Below are positions 1 through 8,858 of a stretch of 45,134 bases of DNA, piece by piece (within the stretch, counting starts at the first letter, position 1; each line of letters opens with the position of its first letter). This DNA is from DATACN01 sp038215095 (GTDB lineage Bacteria; Actinomycetota; Thermoleophilia; Solirubrobacterales; Thermoleophilaceae): NCBI GenBank assembly GCA_038215095.1, contig JBBQRG010000014.1:1-45134 (forward strand), given 5' to 3'. The notes under the pieces are model-generated. The model was not told the origin of the DNA. It searched no databases and saw nothing but the letters and a program-made list of their open reading frames with translations. A program made the translations under genes and the position numbers.

Positions 1-606
1 ATCGGCCCCGCCGGCACCGGCAAGTCCTTCCTGGCCGTGGCGATGGCGGTCGCCGCGCTGTCGCGCCGCGAGGTCAACCGCATCGTGCTCACGCGCCCCG
101 CCGTCGAGGCCGGCGAGCGGCTGGGCTTCCTGCCGGGCGACGTGATGGCAAAGGTCGACCCCTACCTGCGCCCGCTCTTCGACGCCCTCTACGACATGCT
201 CGAGCCCGAGCGCGTGAACCAGCACCTGGAGCGCGGAGTGATCGAGGTTGCGCCGCTGGCGTTCATGCGGGGCCGCACGTTGAACGACTCGTTCATCATC
301 CTCGACGAGGCCCAGAACACGAGCCCCGAGCAGATGAAGATGTTCATGACCCGGCTGGGCTTCAACTCCAAGATGGTGGTGACCGGCGACGTGACCCAGG
401 TCGACCTGCCGTCAGACCAGCGCTCGGGCCTGATGGTGATCAGCGACGTGCTGGGCGGCGTCGAGGGCATCGAGTTCGTGCGCTTCGGCGGCGAGGACGT
501 GGTGCGCCACAAGCTCGTGCAGCGGATCGTGGCCGCCTACAACGAGTACGCGGAGAAGCAGGCGCCCGACCTCCGCGATCGCGCCGCGCGCCGCGGCCAG
601 CGCTGA
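1..606 (+). CDS. phoH: PhoH-family ATPase, C-terminal part (5' end outside window)
   Basis: The reading frame is open from base 1, so the gene begins upstream of the window. The first visible residues hold a Walker A P-loop (GPAGTGKS), and a Walker B-like ILDEAQN follows about 90 residues later. This is the PhoH/PhoL fold, an ATPase linked to RNA metabolism and ribosome maturation. The family commonly sits next to ybeY and era, exactly as here. The tail is short and basic (RRGQR). The stop at 604-606 overlaps the proposed CTG start of ybeY. Family assignment is firm; the substrate is not known from sequence. Confidence 0.95.
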   Translation: MGPAGTGKSFLAVAMAVAALSRREVNRIVLTRPAVEAGERLGFLPGDVMAKVDPYLRPLFDALYDMLEPERVNQHLERGVIEVAPLAFMRGRTLNDSFIILDEAQNTSPEQMKMFMTRLGFNSKMVVTGDVTQVDLPSDQRSGLMVISDVLGGVEGIEFVRFGGEDVVRHKLVQRIVAAYNEYAEKQAPDLRDRAARRGQR

Positions 607-968
607 TCGAGTTCGACCTCATCGACGCACCGGAGGGGCTGCGGCGCCCGGCGCTTGAGGCGCTGGCTGCCGCAGGGATCGAGGACGGCCACCTCGCGCT
701 GGCGCTCGTGGGCGAGGAGCGCATCCGGGAGCTGAACCGCGAGCACCGCGACATCGACTCGGCCACCGACGTGCTCTCGTTCCCGGTCGACGAGGCCGCG
801 CCGGCGAGCGGCCCGCGCGAGCTCGGCGACGTGGTGATCTGCCCGGAGCACACGGAGGACATGAACGAGGCCGTGGTGCACGGCGTGCTCCACCTGTGCG
901 GCTACGACCACGAGTCCGACAACGGCGAGATGCTGGCGTTGCAGGACCAGGTCATGGAGCGGCTGTGA
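603..968 (+). CDS. ybeY: Endoribonuclease YbeY (rRNA maturation factor)
   Basis: YbeY is a metal-dependent endoribonuclease acting in 16S rRNA 3' end processing and ribosome quality control. The zinc-binding signature HGVLHLCGYDH lies near the C terminus, and TDVLSFP, another family block, is present. The first ATG/GTG/TTG in frame is the GTG at 708, which would delete the conserved N-terminal strand (IEFDLID...). In-frame coding extends back to a CTG at 603 that overlaps the phoH stop as CTGA, giving 121 residues. I therefore propose a CTG start coupled to phoH translation. No clear Shine-Dalgarno site is visible. The 3' end overlaps era as GTGA. Confidence 0.88.
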   Translation: MIEFDLIDAPEGLRRPALEALAAAGIEDGHLALALVGEERIRELNREHRDIDSATDVLSFPVDEAAPASGPRELGDVVICPEHTEDMNEAVVHGVLHLCGYDHESDNGEMLALQDQVMERL

Positions 969-1849
969 GCACCCGCTCGGGCTTCGTCGCGCTGGCCGGC
1001 CGCCCGAACGCCGGCAAGTCCACGCTCGTGAACGCGATGGTGGGCGACAAGGTCGCGATCGTGTCCGACAAGCCGCAGACCACGAGGCGAGAGATCCGCG
1101 GAATCGCCACTCGCGAGGACTGGCAGCTGGTGCTGGTGGACCTGCCGGGCATGCAGCGCCCGCGCGACACGATGACCGAGCGCATGCAGCGCGGCGTGCT
1201 GCGCGCGCTCGGCGACGCCGACGCCGCGCTGTTCATGCTGAACGGCGAGCAGGAGATCGGCGCCGGGGACCGCTTCATCGCCCACACTCTGCGCAGCTCG
1301 AGCGTCCCGGCGGTCACCGCCGTGAACAAGATCGACCGCCTCAGCCGCGCCCGCACGCTCGACGCTTTGACCGCGGCCGCGGCGCTCAACGTGGGCGACG
1401 AGGTGTTCCCGATCAGCGCCCGAAAGGGCACCGGCGTCGAGGAGCTCACCGACCACCTCGCCGGGCTCGTGCCGGAGGGCGCCTTTCTCTACCCGCCCGA
1501 GGACAAGAGCGACCTGCCCCAGCGCGTGCAGCTGGCCGAGCTGGTGCGCGAGCAGGTGCTGCTGCGGACGCGCGAGGAGGTGCCCCACGCGGTCGAAGTG
1601 GAGCTGGACGAGCTCGAGGAGAACGAAGACGGCATGCTCGTCCTGGTCGCTCGCGTCTGGGCCGAGAGCGAGTCCCAGAAGGGCATCCTGATCGGCTCCG
1701 GCGGGAAGATGATCAAGGCGATCGGGAGCGCGGCCCGCCCGCAGATCGAGGCCTTGCTCGGCCGCCGCGTGCACCTGGACCTGAGCGTGCGCGTGCGAAA
1801 GGGCTGGCGCCGCGACGAAGGGCTGCTGGACCGCCTCGGCATCGACTGA
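965..1849 (+). CDS. era: GTPase Era
   Basis: Era is an essential GTPase that binds the 3' end of 16S rRNA during 30S assembly. The N-terminal G domain has G1 GRPNAGKS, G3 DLPG and G4 NKID. The C-terminal KH domain carries ILIGSGGKMIKAIG and ends with the usual WRRDE region. The GTG start at 965 overlaps the ybeY stop (GTGA) and yields 294 residues, the normal Era length. A longer frame starting at 896 only adds out-of-frame ybeY sequence. It forms a phoH-ybeY-era operon with its neighbours. Confidence 0.96.
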   Translation: MSTRSGFVALAGRPNAGKSTLVNAMVGDKVAIVSDKPQTTRREIRGIATREDWQLVLVDLPGMQRPRDTMTERMQRGVLRALGDADAALFMLNGEQEIGAGDRFIAHTLRSSSVPAVTAVNKIDRLSRARTLDALTAAAALNVGDEVFPISARKGTGVEELTDHLAGLVPEGAFLYPPEDKSDLPQRVQLAELVREQVLLRTREEVPHAVEVELDELEENEDGMLVLVARVWAESESQKGILIGSGGKMIKAIGSAARPQIEALLGRRVHLDLSVRVRKGWRRDEGLLDRLGID

Positions 1850-1857
1850 GGGAGCGA

Positions 1858-2418
1858 TCAGGCGCCTCGCGGCGCGGCCCTTCGCTCCGCTTCCGAGCGG
1901 ATCTCCTCGAGCGAGTGCGCGACGGCCGCCTCCCACGGGCGCGCGACGCGATCCGCCCACCACTCCCCGAGCCGCCAGAGGTCGGCGCCGAGCTCCCCCA
2001 CGTATTCGAGCTCGGTCGTGCCGCCGGTCGGATGCAGCTCGTAGCGCTCGACCACGTGCGGGACCGGGCCGCGGAGCAGGCGGAAGTGGATGCGCGTGGG
2101 CCGTTCGAAGCGGACGGTCTCCACCGTCGTCGCGGTCAGCCGGCCGACCGAGGTGTAGTGGGCGGCGAGCACCATGTCCGACCCCCGTTCCAGGACCCGC
2201 AGCTTCGACTGTAGGGCGCGCGGCGTCTTGCCCAGATAGGGCGCGGCCACGACGTCGAAGACCGTCTCCGGGGGCGCGGCGATCGGCACTCTGATCGGAC
2301 CGAGCGGGCGCACGTGTCGCCCCAGCTCCAGGTCAAGGGTCAGGGCGCCTCGAACGGTCAGCACGTAGCCACCGCCTGCCACGGCTGCGGCGATCGCGAG
2401 TCGCGAGGGCCCGGCCAC
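1858..2418 (-). CDS. SRPBCC (START-like) family protein with N-terminal membrane segment
   Basis: This is a 186-residue protein. A short hydrophobic N terminus (about residues 7-25) is followed by an SRPBCC/polyketide-cyclase-like domain, with the typical strand PIRVPIAAPPETVFDVVAAPY and a C-terminal helix ending LEEIRSEAERR. Such domains bind hydrophobic ligands, but the ligand cannot be read from sequence. The GTG start at 2418 is preceded at 6 nt by TAGGAT, suggesting a leaderless mRNA. It converges on era with an 8-nt gap and diverges from the CDP-alcohol phosphatidyltransferase gene. Confidence 0.75.
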   Translation of the reverse strand: MAGPSRLAIAAAVAGGGYVLTVRGALTLDLELGRHVRPLGPIRVPIAAPPETVFDVVAAPYLGKTPRALQSKLRVLERGSDMVLAAHYTSVGRLTATTVETVRFERPTRIHFRLLRGPVPHVVERYELHPTGGTTELEYVGELGADLWRLGEWWADRVARPWEAAVAHSLEEIRSEAERRAAPRGA

Positions 2419-2424
2419 GTCCGC

Positions 2425-2430
2425 ATCCTA
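2425..2430 (-). promoter_or_regulatory. -10 box of SRPBCC gene (leaderless)
   Basis: TAGGAT reads on the minus strand and is separated by 6 nt (gcggac) from the GTG start at 2418. This spacing puts the transcription start on the start codon. No convincing -35 is seen. Confidence 0.55.
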
Positions 2431-2446
2431 CGCGGCGCCGGGCGGG

Positions 2447-2466
2447 GGCTGACCGCGACAATCGCG
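2447..2466 (+). promoter_or_regulatory. 20-bp promoter-like element, copy 1
   Basis: GGCTGACCGCGACAATCGCG ends 2 nt before the GTG of the CDP-alcohol phosphatidyltransferase gene. A copy identical at 18 of 20 positions lies before hisIE (3345-3364). The ACAAT portion may serve as a -10, 6 nt from the start codon. Confidence 0.4.
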
Positions 2467-2468
2467 TC

Positions 2469-3317
2469 GTGGCGCCGAGATCCCAGAGCGAGGTCTACTC
2501 GCCGCGCCCTCTGACCGAGGGGGAGCGCTGGACGGCCGACGCGCTGCTCGATCTGCGGCGGCGCCGCTATAGCCCTCGGGCGTGGCGGCGCTTCGTCCGC
2601 GCTTCGCTCCAGCGCTCGGAAGAGTCTCGCCGTGCGCGCCCCGAGCTGGCCCTGCAGGCTCGCCGCTGGGGGGTGACCGGGGCCGCCGCCTGGCTCGCGG
2701 CCGGTCGCCTGGCAGACAGCCGGACCGAGGTCTCGGTCCCGCGCGGGCCGGGCCTCCTCTGGTGGCTCTCGGTGTGGCGGATGCTCGACTGGCACCTGGG
2801 CATGGCGGAGGGGGGCGACGGGGTCGCCCGGGAGCGTCTCTCCCAGGCGGATGCGCTCACGCTCGCACGCTTCTGGCTCGTGCCGCTGCTCCCCGCGCTG
2901 CGGCGATCTCACCGAGGTCTCCCCGCGCTGATCCTCGCGGGTGGTCTGACCGACTGGCTCGACGGAGTCCTCGCCCGCCGCGCGGGGCGGACCCGCCTCG
3001 GCAGGGACCTCGACACCATGGCCGACCTTGCCTTCCTGGGCGTGGCCGCCGCGTCCGCCCACGCGGCGCGTCGGCTCTCGCCGTTGGGGGCATGGTCGCT
3101 CGGCCTCCGGTACACGCTGGGGGTCGGGCTCTCCGTCGCGGCGGTATTCGGGCGCGCCCGCCGCCCGGCGATCAGGGCCCGGCCTATCGGAGCGACGCTG
3201 CGCGTGGGGGGCTTGGCGCTCGCAGTCGCGGGTGCCCCGCGCGTCGGCGAGCCGGTCCTCGTGGTCGGCTGCCTCGTCCCGCCGCGCTCGACCGCACCGC
3301 AGCTGTCGCTCTTCTGA
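2469..3317 (+). CDS. CDP-alcohol phosphatidyltransferase family protein
   Basis: This is an integral membrane enzyme that would move a phosphoalcohol head group from a CDP-lipid onto an alcohol acceptor. The full family motif D-x2-D-G-x2-A-R-x7-G-x3-D-x3-D is present at about residues 162-186, with all aspartates kept. About 130 residues precede the motif, including an Arg-rich cytosolic N terminus (residues 20-65) that most family members lack. Hydrophobic helices follow. The acceptor (glycerol-P, inositol-P or other) cannot be decided. The GTG start at 2469 is chosen because an ACAAT box ends 6 nt upstream. Confidence 0.8.
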   Translation: MAPRSQSEVYSPRPLTEGERWTADALLDLRRRRYSPRAWRRFVRASLQRSEESRRARPELALQARRWGVTGAAAWLAAGRLADSRTEVSVPRGPGLLWWLSVWRMLDWHLGMAEGGDGVARERLSQADALTLARFWLVPLLPALRRSHRGLPALILAGGLTDWLDGVLARRAGRTRLGRDLDTMADLAFLGVAAASAHAARRLSPLGAWSLGLRYTLGVGLSVAAVFGRARRPAIRARPIGATLRVGGLALAVAGAPRVGEPVLVVGCLVPPRSTAPQLSLF

Positions 3318-3344
3318 CAGCGGCGCAGCAACCGGGCGCCCAGC

Positions 3345-3364
3345 GGCTGACTGCCACAATCGCG
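3345..3364 (+). promoter_or_regulatory. 20-bp promoter-like element, copy 2 (before hisIE)
   Basis: GGCTGACTGCCACAATCGCG differs at two positions from the element at 2447-2466. The CACAAT part ends 10 nt before the hisIE ATG and is the best -10 candidate for the his/trp operon. I see no leader peptide with tandem Trp codons and no attenuator in the short gap. Confidence 0.4.
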
Positions 3365-3370
3365 GGCCAG

Positions 3371-3947
3371 ATGGAGATCGCCTTCGACAGCCAGGGCCTC
3401 GTCCCGTGCGTGATGCAGGACGCGCGCACGGGGGAGGTGCTCACGCTCGCCTACATGAACGAGGAGGCACTCGAGCGCACGCGCGAGACCGGTGAGCTGC
3501 ACTTCTGGAGCCGTTCGCGGGGCGAGCTGTGGCACAAGGGGGAGACTTCGGGCAACGTGATGCGCCTGAAGGCGCTGCGGATCGACTGCGACGGCGACGC
3601 GCTGCTGGCCCTGGTCGAGCCGGCCGGCCCCGCCTGCCACACCGGCGAGCGCAGCTGCTTTCACAACGGCGACCTCGGCGCCGTCCCGCACGAGGCGCTG
3701 CCCGCGCTCGAGCGCGTGGTGGCCGAACGCCGCGACGGCGCCCCCGCGGGCAGCTACACCGCGGAGCTGCTGGCGGACCCGCCGCGGATCGGCGACAAGG
3801 TGCGCGAGGAGGCCGAGGAGGTGGCACGGGCGGCGGGTGACGAGAGCGACGAGCGCGTGGCCGAGGAGGCCGCCGACGTGCTCTACCACCTGGACGTGCT
3901 GCTGGCCTCGCGCGGGCTCAGCGTGAGCGACGCCTTCGAGGTGCTCA

Positions 3948-3964
<17 letters not shown>
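3371..3964 (+). CDS. hisIE: Bifunctional phosphoribosyl-AMP cyclohydrolase / phosphoribosyl-ATP pyrophosphatase HisIE
   Basis: This fusion protein carries out histidine steps 2 and 3. The N-terminal HisI domain (about residues 1-105) has WHKGETSGN, the metal-binding DCDGDALL and the Cys-rich GPACHTGERSCF. The C-terminal HisE domain has the acidic helix KVREEAEEVARAA and EEAADVLYHLDVLL. The total is 197 residues, standard for the fusion. The ATG at 3371 is chosen over the long upstream frame extension, which is a shadow of the preceding gene. It overlaps trpE by 17 bases and so leads the trpEGDC operon. No other his genes are in the window. Confidence 0.95.
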
Positions 3965-5410
<1,446 letters not shown>

Positions 5411-5414
<4 letters not shown>

Positions 5415-6025
5415 ATCGGGTCGGTGCGCAGCCGGCCGAGCCGGCTGCTTCCGCGGGGGCCTCCGTGCTGCTGATCGACAACTACGACTCCTTCACCTAC
5501 AACCTCGTCCAGTACCTGGGCGAGCTTGGCGCCGAGCCCGACGTAGTGCGCAACGACGTCGCGGTGACAAGCGACCTGCTCGGCCGCCGCCCGGACCGCG
5601 TGATCGTGTCGCCGGGTCCCTGCGGCCCTGAGGACGCCGGGGTCTCGATCGAGGCGATCCGCGGCTTTGCCCAGAACGGCGTGCCGGTTCTGGGCGTCTG
5701 CCTTGGCCACCAGGCGCTGGCGGCGGCGTTCGGGGGCAAGGTCGTGCGCGGCCAGCCCGTCCACGGCAAGACGGCGGAGGTCGAGCACGACGGCAGGACG
5801 ATCTTCAGGGGCCTGGAAACACCGCTTGTGGCCGGTCGCTACCACTCGCTCGTGGTCGACCCGGACCTGCCCGAGGCGCTGGAGGTCTCGGCGCGCTCGG
5901 GCGACGTGATCATGGGCCTGCGCCATTCGGAGCTGCCCGCGGAGGGCGTGCAGTTCCACCCCGAGTCCGTGCTCACGGGCGAGGGCAAGGCGCTGCTCGC
6001 GAACTTCCTCGCGTCCGATGCCTAA
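5411..6025 (+). CDS. trpG: Anthranilate synthase component II, glutamine amidotransferase
   Basis: This class I glutamine amidotransferase supplies ammonia to TrpE. It shows DNYDSFTYNLVQYL near the N terminus, the nucleophile loop GVCLGHQ, and the His-Glu pair in VQFHPES. The GTG at 5411 overlapping the trpE stop gives 204 residues. This includes about 15 extra residues before the conserved VLLIDNYDS strand, so initiation slightly downstream cannot be excluded. The C terminus overlaps trpD by 8 bases. As in many operons it may also serve p-aminobenzoate synthesis, which is not testable here. Confidence 0.95.
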
Positions 6026-7049
6026 CGACGTGCTCACAAGGGCGATCGACCGGGTGGCCGGCGGTGCAGACCTGTCGGCGGCCGAGGCCTCGCAGGTGCT
6101 GCACGAGGTGATGGAGGGCCGCGCCTCCGAGGCGCAGGCGGGCGCGTTCATGATCGCCCTGCGCACGAAGGGCGAGACCGTGGCGGAGATCGCGGGCCTG
6201 GCGCGCACGATGCGCGAGCTGGCCGTACGGGTCGACGCAGGCGGCGGGCTGGTGGACACCGCGGGCACCGGCGGCGGGGCGCCCACCTTCAACGTGTCCA
6301 CGACCGCGGCGCTGATCGCGGCGGCCGCGGGGGCGAAGCTGGCCAAGCACGGCAACCGCTCGGCCACCAGCCAGTGCGGCTCGGCCGACGTGCTCGAGGC
6401 GCTCGGGGTGCGGATCGAGCTCGGCCCCGAGGCGGTGGCCACCTGCATCCGCGAGCTCGGCTTCGGCTTCATGTTCGCGCCGCACTTCCACCTGGCCATG
6501 CGTTACGTCGTGCCGGTGCGCAAGGAGCTGGCCGTGCGCACGATCTTCAACTTCCTCGGTCCGCTCACCAACCCGGCCGGCGCCACGCGGCAGGTGATCG
6601 GCGTGTCCGACCCGCGCTACCTGGAGACGATCGCCGCCGCCCTGGCGGAGCTGGGCACCGAGAGGGCGCTGGTAGTGTCGAGCGCCGATGGCCTCGACGA
6701 GTTGAGCGCGTCGGGTTCGACGCGGGTGGTGGAGCTGAAGGGCGGGAAGATCGACAGCTACGAGCTCACCCCGGAGCAGGCGGGGCTAAGGCCGGTGGAG
6801 AACGGCGCCGTGGGCGCCGGGACGCCGGACCAGAACGCGGAGCTCGTGCGCCGCATCTTCGCCGGCGCGGCCGGCCCGGAGCGCTCGATGGCGGTGCTGA
6901 ACGCCGGCGCGGCGCTCTACGTGGGCGGCCAAGCGGACACGATCTCCGACGGCGTCGGCCAGGCCGAGCGGGCGCTCGACTCCGGCGCGGCCGGCGAGCT
7001 GCTCGACCGGCTGATCGAGCGAAGCGGCGAGCTGGCGGAGGCGCAGTGA
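6018..7049 (+). CDS. trpD: Anthranilate phosphoribosyltransferase
   Basis: TrpD joins anthranilate to PRPP to form phosphoribosyl-anthranilate. It has KHGNRSATSQCGSADVLEALG and the DGLDELS metal-binding Asp-Glu pair. It also has the glycine loop, but this reads GTGGGAPTFN (residues 83-92) where most family members have GTGGD. At 343 residues it is full length. The ATG at 6018 overlaps trpG and the stop overlaps trpC (GTGA). The loop substitution sits in the PRPP-binding site; the rest of the active site looks intact. Confidence 0.96.
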   Translation: MPNDVLTRAIDRVAGGADLSAAEASQVLHEVMEGRASEAQAGAFMIALRTKGETVAEIAGLARTMRELAVRVDAGGGLVDTAGTGGGAPTFNVSTTAALIAAAAGAKLAKHGNRSATSQCGSADVLEALGVRIELGPEAVATCIRELGFGFMFAPHFHLAMRYVVPVRKELAVRTIFNFLGPLTNPAGATRQVIGVSDPRYLETIAAALAELGTERALVVSSADGLDELSASGSTRVVELKGGKIDSYELTPEQAGLRPVENGAVGAGTPDQNAELVRRIFAGAAGPERSMAVLNAGAALYVGGQADTISDGVGQAERALDSGAAGELLDRLIERSGELAEAQ

Positions 7050-7846
7050 GCCCGCCGCGCCTGGAACAGCTGGTGCAGGCCACCTACCGGGCGGTCGAGC
7101 GCCGCAAGGGCGAGCGCTCCCTCGAGGAGCTCGAGCGCGAGATCGGCGCGCCGCGCGAGGGGCGGCCGTTCGCCGAGGCGCTGTCGCGGCCCGGTACCTC
7201 GCTGATCGCGGAGTACAAGCGCCGCTCGCCGTCCGCCGGGACGATCCGCGAGGGCGCGAGCGTGAGCGACATCGTGCTCGCCTACGAGCGCGGCGGCGCC
7301 GCCGCGATCTCGGTGCTCACCGAGGAGGAGCACTTCGGCGGCTCGCTCGCCGACCTGCGCGAGGCTCGCCGCGCCTGCGACCTGCCGCTGCTGCGCAAGG
7401 ACTTCACGGTCGACCCCTACCAGCTCTACGAGGCAAAGGCGGAGGGCGCCGACGCGGTGCTGCTCGTGGTCGCCTCGCTCGACGAGCGCGACCTGGCCGA
7501 GCTGCACGCGCTCGCCGGCGACCTGGACCTCGACGCGGTCGTGGAGGTCTCGCTGCCAGAGGAGCTCGAGCGCGCCCTCGAGCTGGACGCCGACGTGATC
7601 GGCGTGAACAACCGTGACCTGGCCGACTTCAGTGTGGACCTCCAGCGCACCTACGACCTGCTCGCCGACGTGCCGGCCGGCAAGACCGTGGTGTCGGAGT
7701 CCGGCATCCGCGACCGCGAGCAGATCGAGGAGCTGGAGGAGGGCGGTGTGGATGCGGTGCTCGTGGGCGAGACGCTCATGCGCGCCGAGGATCCGGAGGC
7801 CGCGGTGCGCGAGCTGACGCGCAGCGAAGAGCCGACACAGGCCTGA
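7046..7846 (+). CDS. trpC: Indole-3-glycerol phosphate synthase
   Basis: TrpC closes the indole ring from carboxyphenylamino-deoxyribulose phosphate. This TIM-barrel enzyme has LIAEYKRRSPSAG (first catalytic Lys), SVLTEEEHFGGS, LLRKDF, VGVNNRDL-type IGVNNRDL and VSESGI. The GTG at 7046 overlaps the trpD stop as GTGA and gives 266 residues. It ends the first trp block. The next gene starts 48 bases later behind its own promoter, so trpF, trpB and trpA are not in this transcript unless it reads through about 5.9 kb. Confidence 0.96.
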   Translation: MSPPRLEQLVQATYRAVERRKGERSLEELEREIGAPREGRPFAEALSRPGTSLIAEYKRRSPSAGTIREGASVSDIVLAYERGGAAAISVLTEEEHFGGSLADLREARRACDLPLLRKDFTVDPYQLYEAKAEGADAVLLVVASLDERDLAELHALAGDLDLDAVVEVSLPEELERALELDADVIGVNNRDLADFSVDLQRTYDLLADVPAGKTVVSESGIRDREQIEELEEGGVDAVLVGETLMRAEDPEAAVRELTRSEEPTQA

Positions 7847-7880
7847 CGCGCCAAGTGCCCGGGCGCCTTGTCGCGACCCC

Positions 7881-7886
7881 TACCAT
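7881..7886 (+). promoter_or_regulatory. -10 box of moxR (leaderless)
   Basis: TACCAT lies 8 nt before the ATG at 7895. It supports the ATG at 7895 over the in-frame TTG at 7868, which would lie upstream of the transcription start. Confidence 0.5.
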
Positions 7887-7894
7887 GGAACGGC

Positions 7895-8845
7895 ATGGCT
7901 ACGGTCCCGGAGCTGGATCCACCGGCAGTCGCTGAGCTGGGTGCCCGCCTGCGTGAGAACGTGGCGCGGGCGGTCAAGGCGCCGGACCACGTGCTGCGCG
8001 ACTTGATGGTCGCGCTGATCGCCGAGGGCCACGTGCTGATCGAGGACTACCCGGGCGTCGGCAAGACCGCGCTGGCGCGCGCGCTCGCCCGCTCGGTGGA
8101 CGCCGAGTACGCCCGCGTGCAGTGCACCGCGGACCTGCTGCCCGCCGACGTGGTGGGCACCAACGTGTTCAATCAGCGCGAGAACCGCTTCGAGTTCCGC
8201 CCCGGCCCTGTGTTCGCGAACGTCGTCCTGGTGGACGAGGTGAACCGCGCTTCGCCGAAGACGCAGTCGGGTCTGCTCGAGTGCATGCAGGAGCGCCACG
8301 TGACGGTGGACAAGCACACCCACGAGATCGCCCGCCCCTTCATCGTGCTGGCCACTCAGAACCCGGTCGAATACGAGGGCACCTACCCGCTGCCGGAGGC
8401 CCAGCTCGACCGCTTCATGGTGCGCGTGTCGCTCGGCTACCCGACCGTCGAGGCCGAGGCGGACATGCTGGCGGCCCACGCCCAGAGCGACCGGGTGCTC
8501 GACCTGGCTCCGGTCACCGAGGTAGGCGAGGTGCTGGCCGCCCAGCAGGCGGCCGCCGGCGTGCACGGCAGCGAGGCGCTGCGGCGCTATGTGGTCAACG
8601 TGCTCGACGCCACGCGCGCCGACGCGCGCGTTGAGCTCGGCGCCAGCCCGCGCGCCGGCCTGATGCTGTTCAGGGCGGCCAAGGCGCTCGCGGCGCTCGA
8701 CGGCCGCGACCACGCGCTGCCCGACGACGTCCAGGCGCTGGCTCCAGCCGTGCTCACCCACCGCCTGTTGCTCGCCCCGGACGCTCCGGGCGAGGACCGC
8801 GCGGCGATCGTCCGCGACGCGCTCGAGCGCGTGCCGGCCTGGTGA
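7895..8845 (+). CDS. MoxR-family AAA+ ATPase
   Basis: MoxR ATPases act as chaperones that activate or assemble partner proteins, usually encoded beside DUF58/VWA genes. Walker A (DYPGVGKT), Walker B (VVLVDEVNRA), sensor 1 (LATQNPVE) and the RASPKTQSGLLECMQE block are all intact. The length from the ATG at 7895 is 316 residues. It is followed after 13 nt by a DUF58 protein and then a transglutaminase, the classic MoxR-DUF58-TGase module. The target in this organism is unknown. Confidence 0.93.
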   Translation: MATVPELDPPAVAELGARLRENVARAVKAPDHVLRDLMVALIAEGHVLIEDYPGVGKTALARALARSVDAEYARVQCTADLLPADVVGTNVFNQRENRFEFRPGPVFANVVLVDEVNRASPKTQSGLLECMQERHVTVDKHTHEIARPFIVLATQNPVEYEGTYPLPEAQLDRFMVRVSLGYPTVEAEADMLAAHAQSDRVLDLAPVTEVGEVLAAQQAAAGVHGSEALRRYVVNVLDATRADARVELGASPRAGLMLFRAAKALAALDGRDHALPDDVQALAPAVLTHRLLLAPDAPGEDRAAIVRDALERVPAW

Positions 8846-8858
8846 GGCGAGCGCGCGC

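Noticed and set aside
896..964. N-terminal extension of Era from a start at 896
   Set aside because: The added residues are an out-of-frame reading of ybeY; the GTG at 965 gives standard Era length and a GTGA overlap.
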